Assembly: GCF_003478335.1 (NCBI RefSeq)
Contig: NZ_QUFB01000064.1
Location: 1 to 12,736 of the forward strand
Reading direction: 5' to 3'
Length of the DNA stretch: 12,736 nt
Source of the DNA: Clostridium sp. AM49-4BH
GTDB taxonomy: Bacteria > Bacillota > Clostridia > Lachnospirales > Lachnospiraceae
Each line of letters opens with the position of its first letter. The first letter of the stretch is position 1. The position numbers were made by a program, and so were the translations under genes. Under the pieces are notes generated by a model that did not search any database, was not told the origin of the DNA, and worked only from the letters and a program-made list of their open reading frames with translations. Below are positions 6,339 through 12,718 of this stretch, piece after piece.

Positions 6339-7499
6339 ATGCAGAGAACGATAAGTGCAATGGTCGGTAAAGGCTCGGTCAATCACAATAGCCGAAAGTT
6401 CCGAGCAGAAAATGTAGACGGAACTCGTACTCATCTCAATATCGACTACTGCAATGAAAATATAAAGACAGTTTATCACGAATTGTTTGATGAAGCATTG
6501 GAAAGATACAATGCCAAGCAGATAAGGTCAGACCGAAAGATAAAAGATTATTATGAAAAAATCCGAAGTTCCAAGCAGGAAAAACCGTTCCACGAAATCA
6601 TTTTACAGGTGGGCGGTAAGGGAAATATGAACGCCGATACGGAAAACGGAGAACTGGCAAAGCAGATTTTAGATGAATACTATCAGGGTTTTCAGGAGCG
6701 AAATCCACAGCTTCGGGTGTTCTCGGCTCATCTGCATATGGATGAAGCTACACCACATCTGCACATAGATTTTGTACCTTTTACCACAGGCAGCAAGCGT
6801 GGACTTGATACAAGAGTGTCACTAAAGCAGGCTCTTGCAACGCAAGGTTTTAAGGGCGGCAGTCGTGGCGATACGGAGTGGTCGCAATGGATACAGTCCG
6901 AAAAAGAACAGCTTGCGGCGGTGATGGAACGTTATGGGATTGAGTGGGAACATTTAGGCACACACGAAAAACATCTTTCTGTTTTGGATTATAAAAAGCA
7001 GGAAAGAGAAAAAGAAGTGGCGGCATTAGGTGCGAAAATCGAGCAGAAACAGATTGAATTTGATGTGTTGTCGGAACGAGTATTGAACTATGATAAGGCA
7101 AAAGACGAGCTGTCAAATCTTGAAATAGAGCTTGATACTGCACCGAAATATCAGTTGCCAGAACCAGAGAAATTTATGACTGCAAAGGCATATAAAACCA
7201 AAATGGCAGAGCCGGTTGTAAGGAAATTGAAGCAACTTGTCAAAACGGTGCTTGCCCGCTGCTTTGAGGGGTGGGACAACTATCATAGGCTGAATACAGC
7301 GAATGCACAGTTATACCGCACCAATCAGCGTTTGGAGAAAGTCAATGAAAGATTGACCGAAGAAAACAAAATCCTAAAAGCAGAAAATAAAGATTACAGC
7401 CTGCTCCGTAAGGTTTTTGGTCGCAAACAGATAGATGATTTGTTGGAGCAGGCAAGAACAGTTAAAGGTCGCAAGCGTGATAATACACGATCACGATAG
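6339..7499 (+). CDS. mobV: MobV-family relaxase (Pre/Mob plasmid recombination type), 386 aa
   Basis: The N-terminal relaxase domain contains GSVNHNSRKF near residues 12-21 and the metal-binding signature HLHMDEATPHLHIDF starting at residue 131, the typical HxDExTPHxH of MobV/Pre enzymes. It would nick oriT, attach to the 5' end and lead one strand into a recipient through a helper conjugation system. The last 170 residues are two coiled-coil segments (around 223-270 and 325-365) with a basic end. The ATG at 6339 is preferred over 6324 because GGGAG at 6326-6330 lies eight bases before it. The gene is separated from the helicase by the hairpin region. Confidence 0.92.
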   Translation: MQRTISAMVGKGSVNHNSRKFRAENVDGTRTHLNIDYCNENIKTVYHELFDEALERYNAKQIRSDRKIKDYYEKIRSSKQEKPFHEIILQVGGKGNMNADTENGELAKQILDEYYQGFQERNPQLRVFSAHLHMDEATPHLHIDFVPFTTGSKRGLDTRVSLKQALATQGFKGGSRGDTEWSQWIQSEKEQLAAVMERYGIEWEHLGTHEKHLSVLDYKKQEREKEVAALGAKIEQKQIEFDVLSERVLNYDKAKDELSNLEIELDTAPKYQLPEPEKFMTAKAYKTKMAEPVVRKLKQLVKTVLARCFEGWDNYHRLNTANAQLYRTNQRLEKVNERLTEENKILKAENKDYSLLRKVFGRKQIDDLLEQARTVKGRKRDNTRSR

Positions 7500-7525
7500 A
7501 CAAAAATCACAGGAGGAAAAGGAAA

Positions 7526-7903
7526 ATGACAAAGACAATTTTTGAAGAAATGGGCGGAACTTATAGACAGGTGGGTGATTATTTATTGCCGAACATCACA
7601 GTACCAGCCGAAGAAGAAATAGAGCCGATTGGTTTATGGGGGAAACGACATGCAAGGCATTTAAAGGAACACTATAAAGTGTTATATATGAACCTGCTGA
7701 CAAGCGGAAAGCTGCATAGTTATCTTGCAGAAGTCGATAAGCAAGCAGAGGATATGTTTCTTCGACTGGTAAAGGAATATGCCGACAGACAAGATGTGAC
7801 GGAACAATTAAAGAAAGATAATCCCTACGAATGGATTGGAAGAATGAATAATATTCAGGCTTGTGTGAGGGAAGTTGTAGGAACGGAGTTGATTTACACA
7901 TAA
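7526..7903 (+). CDS. tnpV: TnpV family protein, 125 aa
   Basis: This small charged helical protein begins with TIFEEMGGTYRQVGDYLLPN and contains IGLWGKRHARHLKEHYKVLY and NPYEWIGRMNNIQACVREVV. These are recognisable stretches of the TnpV family first named on clostridial mobilizable transposons of the Tn4451 group. Its role is unknown, and it is not needed for DNA cleavage by the integrase here. AGGAGG precedes the ATG, and it starts 26 bp after the relaxase stop codon, probably in the same transcript. Confidence 0.85.
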   Translation: MTKTIFEEMGGTYRQVGDYLLPNITVPAEEEIEPIGLWGKRHARHLKEHYKVLYMNLLTSGKLHSYLAEVDKQAEDMFLRLVKEYADRQDVTEQLKKDNPYEWIGRMNNIQACVREVVGTELIYT

Positions 7904-8048
7904 GCGTTTTACGGTATGGTGCTCCTGCGTTTGCTGGAGTGCTGTGGTTGTGGTTGTAAAGAGGTTGTGAAAGATTGAATTTCGTAATGGTTGGATGTAT
8001 AATTAGGAAGTGAAAATTTTAATTTGCACTTCCATAAGGTGAAATGTA
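7904..8048 (+). other. Noncoding junction between backbone and resistance module
   Basis: No gene is apparent. An imperfect hairpin (CTCCTGC/GCTGGAG) lies near 7920-7940. A 7-bp stem GGAAGTG/CACTTCC (8006-8012 with 8027-8033) has an AT-rich loop. Neither has a T run, so neither is a clear terminator. The region is the likely join between mobilization backbone and cargo. Confidence 0.4.
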
Positions 8049-8077
8049 TTGACACAAAAAATACAGTATGATAGTAT
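8049..8077 (+). promoter_or_regulatory. Promoter of the ABC-F/lnu module
   Basis: TTGACA (8049-8054), a 17-bp spacer and TAGTAT (8072-8077) form a strong sigma-A promoter. Transcription starting near 8084 would give a leader of about 270 bases carrying a tiny reading frame and a terminator before the ABC-F gene. Confidence 0.7.
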
Positions 8078-8121
8078 TGCCATTAGAAGAAAGAAAGGCA
8101 CATTTTGTGTAAGGTGAGGAA

Positions 8122-8136
8122 ATGATTAATAGATAA
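8122..8136 (+). CDS. Leader peptide MINR (four codons)
   Basis: ATG-ATT-AAT-AGA-TAA follows AAGGTGAGG (8111-8119) directly. It is the only ATG between the promoter and the terminator of the leader. Very short leader peptides are a known feature of attenuators controlling ABC-F resistance genes: a drug-stalled ribosome on the peptide changes downstream RNA folding. This role is inferred; the alternative is a chance four-codon frame. Confidence 0.5.
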   Translation: MINR

Positions 8137-8153
8137 TTTGATTTAAGTAAGAC

Positions 8154-8166
8154 ACATATAGTTATT
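8154..8166 (+). repeat. 13-bp direct repeat flanking the resistance genes (left copy)
   Basis: ACATATAGTTATT occurs here and again at 10538-10550, in the same orientation, on either side of the ABC-F and lnu genes. It may mark the ends of an inserted cassette, or it may be chance in AT-rich sequence. Confidence 0.3.
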
Positions 8167-8269
8167 GAGCCTGTAGAGAATAGGTTTGTTTTGTGTACGC
8201 TTAAGTTGGATTATCGCAAGAGGCATTTCCTTTGTTTTCCTTTTGGAAAAGAAATAAGGGGCTATTTAG

Positions 8270-8307
8270 CGAGTCTATTTTTGCGTATGCAAAAAAGACT
8301 CGTTTTT
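8270..8307 (+). terminator. Attenuator terminator upstream of ABC-F
   Basis: CGAGTC(TA)TTTTTGC, loop GTAT, GCAAAAA(A)GACTCG and a run of five T form an intrinsic terminator ending 50 bases before the ABC-F start codon, well downstream of the promoter. A second hairpin with stem TTTTCC/GGAAAA, extendable to CCTT/AAGG (8229-8259), lies just upstream. A terminator inside the leader of an antibiotic-resistance ABC-F gene, together with a tiny upstream frame, points to drug-induced readthrough. Confidence 0.75.
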
Positions 8308-8356
8308 GTGTGTTCAAAATAATAATTGGCTCAGACTTCGAAAAGGAGAAACTTTA

Positions 8357-9901
8357 ATGTTGCAGATAAAAAAATTAAATTTAACACATAAAAAAGACCT
8401 GAGAATAATTCTTAATGATTTCAACCTTGTGCTAAATGATGGAGATAAGGCAGTTATTATTGGAGAAGAGGGAAATGGGAAATCGACATTAATGAAGTGG
8501 ATATACAATCCGTCGCTTGTAGAAAACTATATAGAAGCAGATGGGGAAAGGATAATGGGACACGAACGTCTTGGTTATCTTCCGCAGGAGATGCTCGATG
8601 AAGATAAGGAAAAAACAATATACGAATATTTTTCTGAAGAGGAAATATTCTGGGAGAAAACGCCTAAAGAATTGTCTGTTATTGCGGGAAAATTTGGAAT
8701 GAAAAATGATTTTTTCTACAGTAACCAGACAATGGGTAGTCTTTCAGGAGGCGAAAAAGTCAAGACACAACTTATGAGGCTTTTCATTCGCGATGTTTCT
8801 GTGCTGTTGTTGGACGAACCTTCCAATGACATCGACATTGCGACGCTTACATTACTGGAAAAAATCATAAATGACTGGAAGCACATTGTGCTTTTTATTT
8901 CACACGATGAAACGCTGATAGAGCGTACTGCCAACATGGTGATACATATCGAGCAGATTATACGAAAAACAAAGGCGAGATATACCGTGGCAAAGCTTCC
9001 CTATAGACGCTATGTGGAAGAACGGCTTCATAAATTTGAAATCCAAAAACAGCGGGCACTGAGTGACCGTAGGGAGAAAAAGATTCGCGATGAAAAATAT
9101 CAAAGAGTTATGCAGAGTGTACAAGGTGCATTAAGAAGTTGTACCAGACAAGCACCGTCTGTTGCCAAAAACTTAAAGGACAAAATGCATACGGTTAAGG
9201 CAATGGAACGAAGATTTGAAAAAGAAGATGAAAATATGACTCAGATGCCGGAACAGGAAGAAGCAATCTTTGTCAAATTAGGGGATGAAAACTCACACAT
9301 TCCCGCAGGAAAAACGGTCATAGAATATGAACTTTCAAAGCTTGTGACTCCGGATGGCAAAAGAATTTTAGCAGAAGGAATTCATTTAAAAATAAAAGGT
9401 TCAGAAAAAATCTGTATGATAGGAGCCAACGGGGCAGGAAAAACGACTCTTCTAAAAAAGATAGCGGAAGAACTCCTAAATCGGAATGACATTAAAGCAG
9501 AATATATGCCTCAAACTTATGAAGACCTGCTGGATTTGGATGTTACACCGGTTGATTACCTTGATAAAACAGGAGATAAAGAAGAGCGTACAAGAATTAG
9601 AACATACCTTGGTTCACTTAAATACACACCAGATGAAATGGAGCATCCGATTCGGGAGTTATCAGGCGGACAAAAGGCGAAAGTGCTTCTCTTGAGGATG
9701 AGCTTAAGTGGTGCAAATGTTCTTATTCTGGATGAACCGACAAGAAATTTTTCACCATTGTCCGGTCCGGTAATAAGAAAAATGCTCCGAGAATTTCCGG
9801 GGGCTGTCATTAGCATTTCTCACGATAGAAAGTATATTGAAGAGGTGTGCGATAAAATATATCAGCTAAATCCTAATGGATTACAGCTAATTGGTGATTG
9901 A
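8357..9901 (+). CDS. ABC-F family ATPase, probable ribosome protection protein, 514 aa
   Basis: Two ATPase domains lie on one chain with no membrane segments, as in ABC-F translation factors. Domain 1 has Walker A GEEGNGKST (36-44), LSGGE (129-133), Walker B VLLLDEP (149-155) and H183. Domain 2 has GANGAGKTT (356-364), LSGGQ (435-439), VLILDEP (455-461) and H489. The linker, about residues 200-320, is long and basic with RQAPSVAKNLKDKM near its tip. A long linker is what reaches the ribosomal drug site in resistance ABC-F proteins. The D-loops are unusual: SNDID in domain 1 and TRNFSPLS in domain 2 instead of TNHLD. It does not look like Vga, Lsa(A) or Msr from memory. AGGAGA sits seven bases before the ATG. 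Attenuation control and the neighbouring lnu gene support a role in resistance to lincosamides or related drugs. Confidence 0.85.
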   Translation: MLQIKKLNLTHKKDLRIILNDFNLVLNDGDKAVIIGEEGNGKSTLMKWIYNPSLVENYIEADGERIMGHERLGYLPQEMLDEDKEKTIYEYFSEEEIFWEKTPKELSVIAGKFGMKNDFFYSNQTMGSLSGGEKVKTQLMRLFIRDVSVLLLDEPSNDIDIATLTLLEKIINDWKHIVLFISHDETLIERTANMVIHIEQIIRKTKARYTVAKLPYRRYVEERLHKFEIQKQRALSDRREKKIRDEKYQRVMQSVQGALRSCTRQAPSVAKNLKDKMHTVKAMERRFEKEDENMTQMPEQEEAIFVKLGDENSHIPAGKTVIEYELSKLVTPDGKRILAEGIHLKIKGSEKICMIGANGAGKTTLLKKIAEELLNRNDIKAEYMPQTYEDLLDLDVTPVDYLDKTGDKEERTRIRTYLGSLKYTPDEMEHPIRELSGGQKAKVLLLRMSLSGANVLILDEPTRNFSPLSGPVIRKMLREFPGAVISISHDRKYIEEVCDKIYQLNPNGLQLIGD

Positions 9902-9985
9902 TAACAAAAAGGATGAAAGACTGACAAATTTCAGGCTTTTAGTGAGTTGGAAAGCATACAAAGATTTGAATTTGGAGGATAGATT

Positions 9986-10483
9986 ATGGTACGTACAGAA
10001 GATGCATGTGAAATTATAAAATATGCTTTGCAAAACGAAATTAAAGTATATTTAGATGGCGGATGGGGTGTTGATGCACTTCTTAAAAGAGAATCAAGAA
10101 TACACAATGATATTGATTTGTTTGTTGAACTGAAACATTATCATGATTATATTTATGTGATTAAGCAGCATGGATTTGAGGAAGTAAATACTGATTATAC
10201 AACGGATGGTCATACTGTCTGGAAAGATGATAAACAAAGAATCATTGATTTACATTGTTTTGAATTTACAGATGACGGAATTGTTTATGAGGGAGATATA
10301 TTTCCATCAAAAACTTTTTCCGGTATTGGAAAAGTTGGAGATATAACTGTTTCTTGTATTGAACCATTGAGTCAGGTAATGCTTCATTTGGGATATGAAC
10401 ACGATAAAAATGATGTGCATGATGTGATGCTGTTGTGTGAAACATTTCAAATAGCAATACCAGATGAATATAAGGAAAAGTAA
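9986..10483 (+). CDS. lnu: Lincosamide nucleotidyltransferase, Lnu(A/C)-like, 165 aa
   Basis: The protein has the nucleotidyltransferase pattern of Lnu enzymes: YLDGGWGVDALL (residues 22-33), HNDIDLFVE (40-48) with D42 and D44 as metal ligands, RIIDLHCFE (85-93) with D88 as a likely third acidic residue, and CIEPLSQVMLHLGYEH followed by DVHDVMLLCET toward the end. These enzymes transfer AMP to a hydroxyl of lincomycin or clindamycin in the cytoplasm. The length of 165 residues matches the Lnu(A)/(C)/(D) group. GGAGG lies eight bases before the ATG. It follows the ABC-F gene by 84 bp without a terminator, so both are probably on one attenuated transcript. The exact allele cannot be named without alignment. 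Confidence 0.88.
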   Translation: MVRTEDACEIIKYALQNEIKVYLDGGWGVDALLKRESRIHNDIDLFVELKHYHDYIYVIKQHGFEEVNTDYTTDGHTVWKDDKQRIIDLHCFEFTDDGIVYEGDIFPSKTFSGIGKVGDITVSCIEPLSQVMLHLGYEHDKNDVHDVMLLCETFQIAIPDEYKEK

Positions 10484-10537
10484 AATTTCAGTTTTGTGTT
10501 GAATCTCTAAGCAAAATAGCTTATAATTTGACATGCT

Positions 10538-10550
10538 ACATATAGTTATT
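10538..10550 (+). repeat. 13-bp direct repeat flanking the resistance genes (right copy)
   Basis: ACATATAGTTATT is identical to 8154-8166 in the ABC-F leader, 55 bases after the lnu stop codon. Confidence 0.3.
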
Positions 10551-10583
10551 ATCCACAGTTATCGAGTAGGTGTTATCAATGCC

Positions 10584-10601
10584 GATAACAAAATGATAAC
10601 A
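10584..10601 (+). repeat. Integrase arm-type repeat, right copy
   Basis: GATAACAAAATGATAACA matches the left-end block at 2046-2063 at 17 of 18 positions in the same orientation. An inverted TGTTATC lies at 10571-10577, six bases before it, mirroring the inverted unit beside the left copy. Confidence 0.5.
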
Positions 10602-10694
10602 TTAGCTCGTATAGGCAGGATAATATGGATATATCAAATAATCAAAAGAACGAGAAACATTACAGAGAATAATTCCTAAACAAAAAGCGTTAGT

Positions 10695-10713
10695 CTTTGT
10701 AGAGTTTGAATAA
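10695..10713 (+). repeat. Candidate attR-type direct repeat (right copy)
   Basis: This is the partner of 1967-1985: CTTTG, two differing bases, then GAGTTTGAATAA. It lies about 95 bases outside the right arm repeat. The left copy lies about 60 bases outside the left arm repeat. This is a plausible geometry for crossover sites outside integrase arms. Confidence 0.4.
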
Positions 10714-10720
10714 TACACAA

Positions 10721-10765
10721 GAGCCAAGAAATGCCGAATTTACGGCGTTTCTTGGCTCGTTTTTT
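10721..10765 (+). terminator. Strong terminator after the lnu region
   Basis: A 16-bp stem (10721-10736 with 10743-10758, one G-U pair, six-base loop) is followed by a run of six T on the + strand. It ends the resistance transcript. It also lies 50 bases past the stop codon of the leftward membrane-protein gene and may act on that strand too, though the T tail there is weak. Confidence 0.88.
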
Positions 10766-10771
10766 GTTGCG

Positions 10772-10789
10772 TGACAATAGAATGACAAT
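10772..10789 (+). repeat. Tandem TGACAAT pair, 11-bp period
   Basis: TGACAAT at 10772-10778 and 10783-10789 has the same 11-bp period and orientation as the TGGCAAC pair at 1853-1870, with 5 of 7 bases conserved per unit. It may be an outer integrase site or mark the true right end. Confidence 0.3.
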
Positions 10790-10814
10790 AATTTTGGAAA
10801 AACTGAATGGATAA

Positions 10815-11399
10815 TTATATAAATTTGTCGGATAAAGCTGTTATTGATTTATTTATATTTTTGAGGGCTGATAATTCATCTCTTATTTGAGGTTCCATAG
10901 TTAATAAATTACCAATAAAGTCAATATCAATTGAATACTTTTCTGTTATTAGTTTTCCACAGGTTTCGTAAGAAATTCCTATATCAAAAACTTTATCCGG
11001 ATATGTACTGAAATCAAATCCCGAACTTATGTGTTGCTGTGGTGCAAGAAATACATTTTTTAAATTAGTTATTTTGAATTCGTCCATATTAGATTGTCCT
11101 GCTTTACTCCAATCTAAATCAGGAGTTATTTTTAATGATATTAATTTTGCAGGGGAGTTACCGAAATTCTTTATAATCAGAGAATGAAACGCACTTACGT
11201 CATTCTTAGATATGTAAAAAACAAGATTTCCTCTGTTTTGCTCAAAATACTGATTTTTTTGTTCGGCAAGCTGTTTTTTCATTTCTTTTAAATTCTGATA
11301 TGTATAGTATATTGCAACTACAGAGCCAATAAATGTTGCAAGGCTTAATAATAAACCTATAAATTGAAATAACGTTGAATGCCATTCTGCTGATGTCAT
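10815..11399 (-). CDS. Single-pass membrane protein with beta-rich outer domain, 194 aa, unknown function
   Basis: I do not recognise a named family. One hydrophobic helix spans residues 10-33 (FIGLLLSLATFIGSVVAIYY). A charged coiled-coil-like stretch follows (QNLKEMKKQLAEQKNQY, 35-51), and then about 110 residues with alternating beta character including NFGNSPAKLISLKI. That NxGxxPA pattern is common in immunoglobulin-like sandwiches of membrane-anchored proteins. The last 30 residues are helical. AAGGAGG lies about ten bases before the ATG. It is 41 bp downstream of the EcsC-like gene on the same strand, so the two are probably co-transcribed. The topology (short N-terminus, positively charged stretch after the helix) favours the main domain being cytoplasmic. 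Confidence 0.7.
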   Translation of the reverse strand: MTSAEWHSTLFQFIGLLLSLATFIGSVVAIYYTYQNLKEMKKQLAEQKNQYFEQNRGNLVFYISKNDVSAFHSLIIKNFGNSPAKLISLKITPDLDWSKAGQSNMDEFKITNLKNVFLAPQQHISSGFDFSTYPDKVFDIGISYETCGKLITEKYSIDIDFIGNLLTMEPQIRDELSALKNINKSITALSDKFI

Positions 11400-11440
11400 T
11401 GGAAAAAGACCTCCTTCTCAAATTTGTATTATCAAAATTT

Positions 11441-12148
11441 TTATTCAGTTGGTTCAATCGTATCTGTATCTACATCTATAATTTCTTCAGCGTCGTTAGT
11501 GTTTTTATCATTCAGAATGCTGAAGTCTTCTTTAATAAACATCTTGTATGCACGATTTGCAATTGTTTTTGTTTCCGCTAAATCAAATCCACCACCGATG
11601 ACACCACCAACAACAGGTACTAACTTAGCAATGTTGATGATACCCTTTTCACCAAATTTCGTTAGGAATCTAAATCCTACTTTTTGATTGATTTTGGTTA
11701 ATACAGTACCAGGTATTTTTTTGATCATAGCTGTAGTAAATTTTGTTCCAAATTTTATGCCAGCTTGTTTTACAATTTGGTCAATAGATATACCCGCTAA
11801 ACAAGCGTAAACCAAAGTTTGTACCTGATCACTATTAGTGTCGTAGCCGCCCATGTAAGCAAGACAAGCAATCATTCGCATTTGAACATACATTACACTA
11901 CTTACATTTGCCGGTATAGCAACGGGTAAGGTAATTAAGCCTCCTAATCCAGTTATAAAGCCAGAAGTTGTACACTTGGCAATTTGATAATTTACAAATT
12001 GCTTTGCAGCTTTTTCTGTCGAATCGTTTTTAGAAATATAATCATTTGCTAAAGCGTCAATAGGTAAACTTACTTTTGGAATACCATTGATAGATTTTTC
12101 GTACAAACTATCTAATAATTCCATAATTTGATTTTGCTTCATTTCCAT
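11441..12148 (-). CDS. EcsC family protein, 235 aa
   Basis: Two glycine-rich hydrophobic parts mark the EcsC family: GFITGLGGLITLPVAIPANV (residues 63-82), which continues into MRMIACLAYMGGYD, and LVPVVGGVIGGGFDLAETKTIANRAYKMF (176-204). Between them is a basic amphipathic region, and the C-terminus is a strongly acidic tail. EcsC proteins are named after the third gene of the Bacillus ecs locus. Their biochemical role is not settled, and many lie alone in accessory regions. The hydrophobic parts suggest membrane association. AAGGAG lies about nine bases before the ATG at 12148, with a second in-frame ATG two codons in. It sits between an apparently truncated small gene and a membrane-protein gene, all leftward. 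Confidence 0.8.
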   Translation of the reverse strand: MEMKQNQIMELLDSLYEKSINGIPKVSLPIDALANDYISKNDSTEKAAKQFVNYQIAKCTTSGFITGLGGLITLPVAIPANVSSVMYVQMRMIACLAYMGGYDTNSDQVQTLVYACLAGISIDQIVKQAGIKFGTKFTTAMIKKIPGTVLTKINQKVGFRFLTKFGEKGIINIAKLVPVVGGVIGGGFDLAETKTIANRAYKMFIKEDFSILNDKNTNDAEEIIDVDTDTIEPTE

Positions 12149-12199
12149 ATATTTGTATCTCCTTTATTTTTTTAATAGGTGATGTTAATCTCGCGAAAA

Positions 12200-12460
12200 C
12201 TATTCTTTCTTCGGCTTCCGTTTCCTCTTCACATAAGAGAAATCCGGAAACAAGTCTTTTAATGCTTCTGCAACTTCTTCATTTTCAATCATCTCTTGAA
12301 CCATCAATTGTTTATCGTCATCTAAATTAAGAGATACGGAATAAGATTTATCACTATCAATAGGATTTGCTGGGAAGCGGATTTCCTTCTTGTAATAATC
12401 ACTTTCAGTTATCTCTCCGTCCTCTAATTTATCTCTTAGTCTTGCCCAATACTCAACCAT
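12200..12460 (-). CDS. Small charged protein, probably 5'-truncated, 86+ aa
   Basis: The family is not recognised. The ATG at 12460 has no ribosome binding site, and the frame stays open 21 more codons upstream to a stop at 12524-12526 (FEKRLPSAGYRPQEDLDSFK just after it), with no ATG, GTG or TTG there. That upstream part reads like genuine protein, so the gene has probably lost its 5' end, possibly when the neighbouring insertion sequence arrived. The body is acidic with YWARLRDKLEDGEITESDYY. The end is basic (KRKRKPKKE), a possible nucleic-acid contact. It ends 51 bp before the EcsC-like gene on the same strand and was probably the first surviving gene of that operon. Confidence 0.5.
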   Translation of the reverse strand: MVEYWARLRDKLEDGEITESDYYKKEIRFPANPIDSDKSYSVSLNLDDDKQLMVQEMIENEEVAEALKDLFPDFSYVKRKRKPKKE

Positions 12461-12526
12461 CTTTTTGAATGAATCTAAATCTTCCTGCGGACGATATCCG
12501 GCACTTGGAAGCCGTTTTTCAAACTA

Positions 12527-12718
12527 TATACAGTATAACACTAACAGTGCAAAAATGAAATGTTTTTTGATAAATGATATTGACATAAAAATTGAAATGT
12601 TTAATTCCACCCTCCCCTTATGCAGTAGAATTCTCTTATGCACAAGTGGCATTTAATCTTTCACATTATTGTGTTATGCTCATAGTCGTGCTCTGACAGC
12701 AGTAGGAGGAGAACTATC
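12527..12718 (+). other. Left end of a probable insertion sequence
   Basis: This region separates the truncated leftward frame from a new rightward gene. It contains GAAATGTTT twice (about 12557 and 12594) and TTGACATAAAAATTG, which could be a -35 element or part of a terminal inverted repeat. The matching right end is beyond the window, so the boundary cannot be fixed. A palindromic TATACAGTATA lies near 12527-12537, at the probable junction. Confidence 0.35.

Larger units (their letters stand above)
10484..10694. other. Right-end noncoding region of the mobile element
   Basis: No gene is seen in the roughly 330 bases between lnu and the next CDS. This part holds a 13-bp repeat shared with the ABC-F leader (10538-10550), TTATCCACAGTTATC (10549-10563), and the GATAACA arm repeats. 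The candidate attR and a terminator follow. Confidence 0.45.
1967..10713 (+). mobile_element. Integrative mobilizable element carrying ABC-F and lnu
   Basis: A complete set for excision and mobilization lies between matching end repeats: XRE regulator, xis, tyrosine integrase, MobC-like protein, replication helicase, candidate oriV/oriT, MobV relaxase and TnpV. No VirB4/FtsK-type ATPase, coupling protein or other conjugation gene is present, so transfer would need a helper. The boundaries are provisional: the outer TGGCAAC and TGACAAT pairs could put the true ends near 1850 and 10790. The backbone is richer in G+C than the flanking AT-rich genes, consistent with transfer. Confidence 0.7.

Noticed and set aside
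6104..6354. Two overlapping + strand frames upstream of the relaxase
   Set aside because: They consist of translated hairpins, have no ribosome binding site, and one overlaps the MobV start. The oriT-like structure accounts for the open frames.
8006..8033. GGAAGTG/CACTTCC hairpin as terminator of tnpV
   Set aside because: The stem is short, the loop long, and no T run follows. It is reported only as part of the junction region.
1967..10713. Complete conjugative transposon of the Tn916 type
   Set aside because: The integrase and xis arrangement is similar, but there are no conjugation genes, no tet gene, and the relaxase is MobV rather than the Tn916 Orf20 type.
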